A stretch of 26,189 bases of DNA from NCBI GenBank assembly GCA_001579985.1, contig LRSR01011273.1:1-26189 (forward strand). Reading direction: 5' to 3'. Of this stretch, positions 21,248-26,189 are shown one piece after another. The DNA comes from Hypsibius dujardini (taxonomy: Eukaryota > Tardigrada > Eutardigrada > Parachela > Hypsibiidae). Position 1 is the stretch's first letter. Every line of letters begins with the position of its first letter. The notes beneath the pieces are model-generated. The model was not told the origin of the DNA. It saw only the letters and a list, made by a program, of their open reading frames with translations, and ran no database searches. A program made the position numbers and the translations under genes.

Positions 21248-23193
21248 ATGAGCGCCAACGCAGCCGGGGATGTCGGCCGGCAGAGCCGCAAATCCGTGGG
21301 CAACATCCACGGGATCAGTACGGACTCGATCACGCTGACGCGGTTCGTGCTGGAGGAGCAGAAAAAGTATCCCAGCTGTGAGTGCTTTTTTTAAATGTGC
21401 AATCAATCAATCAACTCAATTGATTACATATTAAGAGTTGTGTTGTGAGTGCTTTTTTTGGATGTGCAATCAATCAATCAACTCGATGGATTACATGTTA
21501 AGGGTTGTGTTGTGAGTGCTTTTTCTAAATGTGCAAGCAATCAATCAATTCGATTTATCACATCTTTATGGTTGTGTTGTGAGTGCATTTTCTGGATGTG
21601 CAATCAAGCAATCAACTCAATGGATTACATGTTAAGGGTTGTGTTGTTTTTTCATCTATTGAAGTTATTTCAAGTACCTCAAAATGCGAGTTTTGGATTT
21701 AAATAAGATATATTTTTATTTTATTTAAAGTCACAAAAATGGAAATCGACATTTTTAGTAAAATTCATCAACTTTTCTTGAAGTATTGGGATATTTTATG
21801 TAGAATCTTATTTTAAATGCTGAAAATAACTTTTTTTTATTTAATTAAATCTTGCCTGTATATATTTCAATTTATTTAGTATTTCATTTGAATGTTAGCG
21901 CATTATTTAAACTGCATTCAGGATGCACGCGCGGCCGTATCAGAGCGCTGTCCGAGTTAAGCCATTTATTTGGATCGCTGCATGGCTGTAGGCACGAGCC
22001 GAGATAGACGACTTGACTTTGTTGGCGCTGTAACACGGCCAATTATATATCTCCGCTTCTTGATTGTTTCGACCATTGTTGCTGCTGGTCAGCTTAGTTT
22101 CTGTTTTTATTTGTTTCTAGCGACGGGAGACTTAACGCAACTGCTCAATGCCATCATTGTAGCGGTCAAGGCCATTTCGTCGGCCGTCCGAAAAGCTGGC
22201 TTGGCTCAACTGTAGGTTCTTATGCACACTGATCGATTGATTGATTGATCGGTTGATTGATTGATTGAATGGTTGATTGATTGAATGGTTGATTGATTGA
22301 TTGATTGATCGGTTGATTGAATGGTTGATTGATTGATTGATTGATTGTTTGATTGATTGATCGGTTGATTGATAGATTGATTGATTGATTGATTGATAGA
22401 TTGATTGATTGATTGACTGATTGACTGATTGATTGATTGATTTTAGAAGCCAACTTGATTTAACTTGTAAGGTACATCTTGTAGCAAATGACTGATGAAT
22501 TGATTGATTGATAAGATCCTTTTCCGATACTTTTTGGCCTACAATTTCACTCTTAGATATGGAATGTCCGGGGAGGAGAACGTTCAAGGGGAGCAGGTGA
22601 AGAAGCTGGATGAAGTTTCGAACGAACTGATGATCAACATGTTGACGTCGAGCTGCACAACCTGTCTGCTGGTGTCGGAGGAAGACGAGCGAGCCATCGA
22701 AGTGGACGCCGATCAGAACGGCAAATACATTGTCTGCTTCGATCCGCTGGATGGATCTTCCAACATCGACTGTCTCGTCTCCATTGGCACCATCTTTTCC
22801 ATATATCGCAAGGTCAAAATAATTTCAGCAATTTTGTTTTTTTTAAAAGAGGTAATTTATTATAATTTTCCAATTTATTTGATTAGATTTCGACGGGGAA
22901 AGCGACGGACGCGGACGCCCTCCAGCCGGGTCGACAGATTGTGGCTGCCGGATACGCCGTCTATGGATCCGCCACGATGATTGTCATTTCCGTCGGAAAC
23001 GGATCGCACGGCTTCACCCTCGACTCCTCCGTGGGAGAGTTCATTCTGTCCCATCCGAACATGCAATGTAAAGAGCGTGGCAATACGTATAGCATCAACG
23101 AGGGTTATGCCGCGGTCTGGGACGCCCCGACACGGGAATACGTCGAAAGCAAAAAATTCCCCAAGGTAATTATTGCCACCAGAAGAGGTTTTC

Positions 23194-23230
<37 letters not shown>

Positions 23231-24112
23231 TACACACAGACACACAGACACAGACACGATAGACAGACACACAGACAGACACACAGACACACAGACACAC
23301 AGACACACAGACAGACAGACAATGGCACAGGCAGGCGGCTAGATGGAGGGGCAAACCGGCTGATGGCTGACAGACGCCTAAAAATTTAACTCGGACTGTC
23401 CGTCAACAGTCTTTATGAACGTATTGTATGAACGTAACGTTATGTATTCCTTTCAGACGGGGAAAGCCTATGGCGCGCGTTACGTCGGATCCATGGTCGC
23501 GGATGTTCACCGAACTTTATGTACGTACATATTTTGTGACTACGGCTAGCCGGTTCGTCGGATTCGATAATTAAACTTAATAATTTTGCGTCGGCTTTAG
23601 GCTACGGAGGGATCTTTTTGTACCCGGCTACGAAGGACACTCCGAAGGGAAAGGTTCGTTGCTGTTAGGACTTGAGACTTTCTGTCAACAAGAAACTACT
23701 GCTCTTAACCACCTGTCCTACGGTCGGGCTCCTGATTTGACAACGCTAGACTGTATATCCCCACCTGTGTGACTTTCTGTCTGCCTGTCTGTCAGTCTGT
23801 CTGTCTGTCTGTTTTTCTGCCTGCTTGTCTGCTTGTCTGTTTGTCTGTTTGCCTGTCTGCCTGTCTGTCTGTATATCTGTCCCTATGTCTGTCTGTGTGA
23901 CGGTTTTGTTCTTGCAGTTGCGACTGCTCTACGAATGCAATCCGATTGCCTTCATCATTGAGAACGCCGGCGGACTGGCGACCACCGGTCACGGTCCCAT
24001 TCTGGACGTCCAGCCCAAGTCCATCCACGAGCGGACTCCCATCTTCTTGGGCTCACGCCTCGACGTGGAGGACGTGCTGGAACTGTATAAGAAGCACGCG
24101 AATGACGCTTGA
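21248..24112 (+). CDS. FBP1: Fructose-1,6-bisphosphatase, 355 aa
   Basis: This cytosolic gluconeogenic enzyme hydrolyses fructose-1,6-bisphosphate to fructose-6-phosphate and phosphate, using divalent metal ions; AMP inhibits it. Seven exons join in frame: 21248-21377, 22121-22211, 22557-22812, 22887-23165, 23457-23520, 23601-23653, 23918-24112 (TGA). They give 355 residues, slightly longer than the usual 335-340 through an extended N-terminus. Family motifs: [11 protein letters not shown], the AMP-loop region [38 protein letters not shown], the metal/catalytic motif [38 protein letters not shown] and [12 protein letters not shown]. The AMP-contact Lys-Tyr pair (GKYIVC) is present, so allosteric control is probably kept. 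Intron 1 carries a 67 bp tandem repeat, intron 2 an ATTG array, and introns 4 and 6 CAGA and TCTG repeats. The last exon's acceptor and first 21 bases are copied downstream (24281-24589). Confidence 0.97.
21378..21646 (+). repeat. 67 bp tandem repeat beginning at a splice donor, four copies
   Basis: GTGAGTGC followed by a T run starts each unit at 21378 (the real exon 1 donor), 21445, 21512 and 21579, an exact 67 bp period. Each unit continues with 'atgtgcaatcaatcaatcaa' or a variant, then 'gattacat.ttaaggg' and 'ttgtgtt'. The array occupies the first 270 bp of the 743 bp FBPase intron 1; the rest of the intron is AT-rich with no exon seen. Confidence 0.92.
22226..22445 (+). repeat. ATTG tetranucleotide repeat
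   Basis: (GATT)n with GGTT, AATG and ACTG variants, about 215 bp, filling most of FBPase intron 2 (22212-22556). Confidence 0.93.
23191..23322 (+). repeat. CAGA / CACAGA repeat
   Basis: Perfect (CAGA)n at the start decays into CACAGACA variants. It lies in FBPase intron 4, just after the donor of exon 4. Confidence 0.93.
23776..23905 (+). repeat. TCTG repeat
   Basis: (TGTC)n with TTTG, CCTG and TATATCTG variants, in FBPase intron 6, ending next to the acceptor of the last exon. Confidence 0.9.
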
Positions 24113-24177
24113 TTGTCTTGCTCGATTTGGTATCTTGTTAGGTTTGAAGTATATCTTGGTTAATGTCATTGAAGCTC

Positions 24178-24183
24178 ATTAAA
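24178..24183 (+). terminator. Poly(A) signal ATTAAA (FBPase)
   Basis: ATTAAA lies 66 bp after the FBPase stop codon. Two further AATAAA hexamers, at 24342-24347 and 24549-24554, are copies of each other within the downstream duplication and could serve as alternative sites. Confidence 0.55.
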
Positions 24184-24280
24184 ATATGCTTTCTCTTTGA
24201 ATAAGCGTGACTTGACATGAAACGCTGGCGTTGTTTCGTTATTTTATCTGTAATTGTTTTCTCATGATTGTGTGCCTTTC

Positions 24281-24379
24281 ATGCCGTGGTGGGTGCGTGT
24301 GTGGTGTTGGTTGACAGACACTTTGCTGCATTAATTACGCCAATAAAGAAGGTGGAGGAAAGTACGCGTATTATTTTAC

Positions 24380-24419
<40 letters not shown>

Positions 24420-24589
24420 TTATATCCGCCCCTCTGTCTGTCTGTCTGTGTGACGGTTTTGTTCTTGCAGTTGCGACTGCTCTACGAATGCCGTGGTGGG
24501 TGCGTGTGTGGTGTTGGTTAACAGACACTTTGCTGCATTAATTACGCCAATAAAAAGGTGGAGGAAAGTACGCGTATTATTTTATGTTT
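24281..24589 (+). repeat. Direct duplication containing a partial FBPase exon 7 copy
   Basis: A block of about 102 bp (24281-24382) is repeated at 24488-24589 with only a few differences. Between the copies lie a TCTG run (24384-24420) and a copy of the end of FBPase intron 6 plus the first 21 bases of exon 7 (24468-24491, matching 23915-23938). The fragment has a splice acceptor but no continuing coding sequence, so it is a non-functional exon remnant. Confidence 0.9.
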
Positions 24590-24591
24590 AA

Positions 24592-25278
24592 ACTTTTTTA
24601 TACCACTCCACAGATTTCGGCGAAACAAAAATCATCAAAAATGGAAAATCAAGCAAGGAACTTTTACGAAAAAAAGCCCCTTGGAAAGAGTGGACTTTTG
24701 TCTGGATGAAGCACAGCGTTCGAAAATCTTAATTTATTACAATAATAATTGTTAGCAATACCAGTAATAAGGCTAATAAGTATGACAGTATTTATGACGA
24801 TATTTATGACCTTGATAAAATAATGGTAATTACAAGTATAACAATGTTAGATGTTATGATGTAACTTTTGCTCACTGAAAAGTAATTTGTTTGATAACAA
24901 AAAATAGTAGTGCTTATAATAATAATATCCGTAATAGTAATAGTAATGATAATAACAGCAATGATAATAACAGTAATGTCAGTAATAGTAATGATTATAA
25001 TAGTAATGTCAGTAATAGTAATAGTAATGATAGTAACAGCAATGATAATAACAGTAATGTCAATAATAGTAATGCTTATAATAGTAATGCCAGTAACAGT
25101 AATAGTAATGATAACAGTAATGTCAGTAATAGTAATAGTAATGTCAGTAATAGTAATAGTAATGATAATAACAGTAGTGTCAGTAATAGTAATAGTAATG
25201 TTAGGCGATAGCAATTATAGTAGACAGACCGATCCACTAAGACCTCCTGGCACCTCGGAAGAGGTCTTGATTGGCTTG
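24592..25278. other. Spacer between FBPase duplication and GPCR 3' end
   Basis: AT-rich DNA with no gene seen, including the AGTAAT repeat array. An AATAAA on the minus strand (plus-strand TTTATT at 24733-24738) lies about 540 bp beyond the GPCR stop codon and could be its poly(A) signal. Confidence 0.45.
24904..25205 (+). repeat. AGTAAT/GATAAT repeat array, about 300 bp
   Basis: Mixed trinucleotide and hexanucleotide units (agtaat, gataat, aacagt, gtcagt) repeat with higher-order periods of about 30-36 bp, such as 'taatgtcagtaatagtaata'. All frames stay open because of composition, giving Asn/Ser or Ile/Val/Thr strings that should not be read as proteins. Confidence 0.93.
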
Positions 25279-26189
25279 TCACAGCGACCGCAACGTCAAG
25301 GTGAATAAAATGGGATCGAGAATAATTTGCAGCGTGAAGACAATCACTCCGGCCTTGAGGAAGACCTCCGAAATGCCTGTGACATCGGATCCAATTCCGA
25401 AGGCCAAGTACGAGGTCCAGCAGATCGTCACGCTGACGGTGAGGACGGCTGATTACTTGCACCTCTTGATATCGAAGATATTTTATTGCTACACCTGTCG
25501 CACCTCATCTCTTCTATGCGCAAGCAGCCTGTGTTGTGCAAGCAAAGTTCGTCTTGGGACTGACTGTAAGTTGTTGGCTTGTCACACAAATTAAATTAGG
25601 TTGAAACTAGAAGATGCGAAAATACAAACTGAATCGGAATGAATGGGAATGGAGATACGACAATTTAGGCAAATTTGAGGAGTCATCAAGATTGGAACCT
25701 TCATACAAAACCAACAATGTGATCGAGTTGAGTTTGTGGCTCGAGATAGCCTAATCTGAGACCTTAACAACAGCTGTTTCACATTTGTTTTATAAGAGGA
25801 AGCATGGCGCGCAAGAGCGGTTTGTTGGAGTTTCACGCCAATAAACAATACTATTTCGTATTGCGCTGGGCCACCAGAGTCCACAAAATATAAGAGCAAG
25901 GCCGCGATGAGTTTTAGAACGCACATATGAGCACACATTTTGTAGCCCATAGATGTAGAAAGAAACTAGAGTTAACATTTTCTCTTTAATGTGGACAGTC
26001 TGCGCGCGGGAGTGTGGCAAAATTTGTCTCAAAAGCATTCTCGAACCCGGTATATATACAGGTACAGTACATGTACACCCTTCACCGGAGGTCAAATTAC
26101 AAGTAAAATTTCGCCTGCGACCATACCACGTAGAATGCTCCCGATCCCGTTCGATCTCGGAAGATAAGCTGCGTCGGGCCCGGTTAGTA
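25279..26189 (-). CDS. Probable class A GPCR, 3' end of gene (TM6-TM7), partial
   Basis: The last exon is 25448-25279 (TGA) and encodes 56 residues. A hydrophobic segment, VLTVSVTICWTSYLAFGI, fits TM6 with its CWxPY motif (here CWTSY). After a short loop, a second, VFLKAGVIVFTLQIILDPIL, fits TM7 with DP in place of NP in NPxxY; a very short tail follows. An upstream exon, 26101 to the window edge, ends with donor GTAATT in matching phase. It contributes a basic stretch, SSEIERDREHSTWYGRRRNF, suitable as the end of the third cytoplasmic loop entering TM6. The junction reads RRRNFTSVLTVSVTICW. The intron is 652 bp (25449-26100) with no repeat. TM1-5 lie beyond the window. The ligand cannot be inferred. 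Confidence is moderate for the last exon and lower for the upstream one; another multi-pass membrane protein remains possible. Confidence 0.55.

Noticed and set aside
24804-25214. Long open frames giving Ile/Thr/Val or Asn/Ser repeats over the AGTAAT array
   Set aside because: The repeat lacks stop codons in several frames because of its composition alone; there is no start context, splice signal or domain.

Overview
This is nuclear DNA from an animal. Six protein-coding genes can be read, each with GT-AG introns of about 44 to 650 bp (the FBPase gene has larger ones) and exons that join in frame. They encode animal-type proteins: an Lgl polarity protein, a beta-1,4-galactosyltransferase-family enzyme, TMEM50, a GAS1/GDNF-receptor-like protein, fructose-1,6-bisphosphatase (FBPase) and a probable GPCR. 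A seventh gene, for a secreted protein, is not recognised. Exons are GC-rich at third codon positions, while introns and spacers are AT-richer and crowded with CAGA/TCTG and ATTG/AATC tetranucleotide repeats. The sequence points to a compact-genome invertebrate such as a flatworm or a small ecdysozoan (a tardigrade is possible), but I cannot name the species.

Layout. 1-5197 (+): the last ten exons of an Lgl/LLGL gene, 828 codons, with its 5' part outside the window. 6363-7560 (+): a two-exon gene for a 321-residue secreted glycoprotein. 8100-10712 (-): a ten-exon beta4-galactosyltransferase-family gene, complete at 444 residues and convergent with the previous gene. 12258-13779 (-): a six-exon TMEM50 gene, complete at 173 residues. 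15440-16886 (+): a two-exon GAS1-like, probably GPI-anchored protein of 329 residues. 16887-21247: a 4.4 kb spacer with no convincing gene, containing microsatellites, AT-rich direct repeats and a tandem array just 5' of the next gene. 21248-24112 (+): a seven-exon FBPase gene, complete at 355 residues. 24281-24589: a rearranged duplication that carries a copy of the FBPase last-exon splice acceptor. 25279-26189 (-): the 3' end of a probable class A GPCR gene.

The genes do not form a pathway. They are ordinary cellular genes placed next to each other: polarity, glycosylation, endomembrane, receptor/signalling and gluconeogenesis. I found no mobile element with coding capacity, no CRISPR array, no rRNA and no tRNA that I could support. 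The most unusual items are the unrecognised secreted protein, the FBPase-linked rearrangement, a 67 bp intronic tandem repeat in which every unit carries a 5' splice-site sequence, an inverted repeat in a TMEM50 intron, and a donor-specificity residue suggesting that the 'galactosyltransferase' uses UDP-GalNAc. All exon boundaries were read by eye from splice consensus, frame continuity and family resemblance recalled from memory; nothing was aligned.
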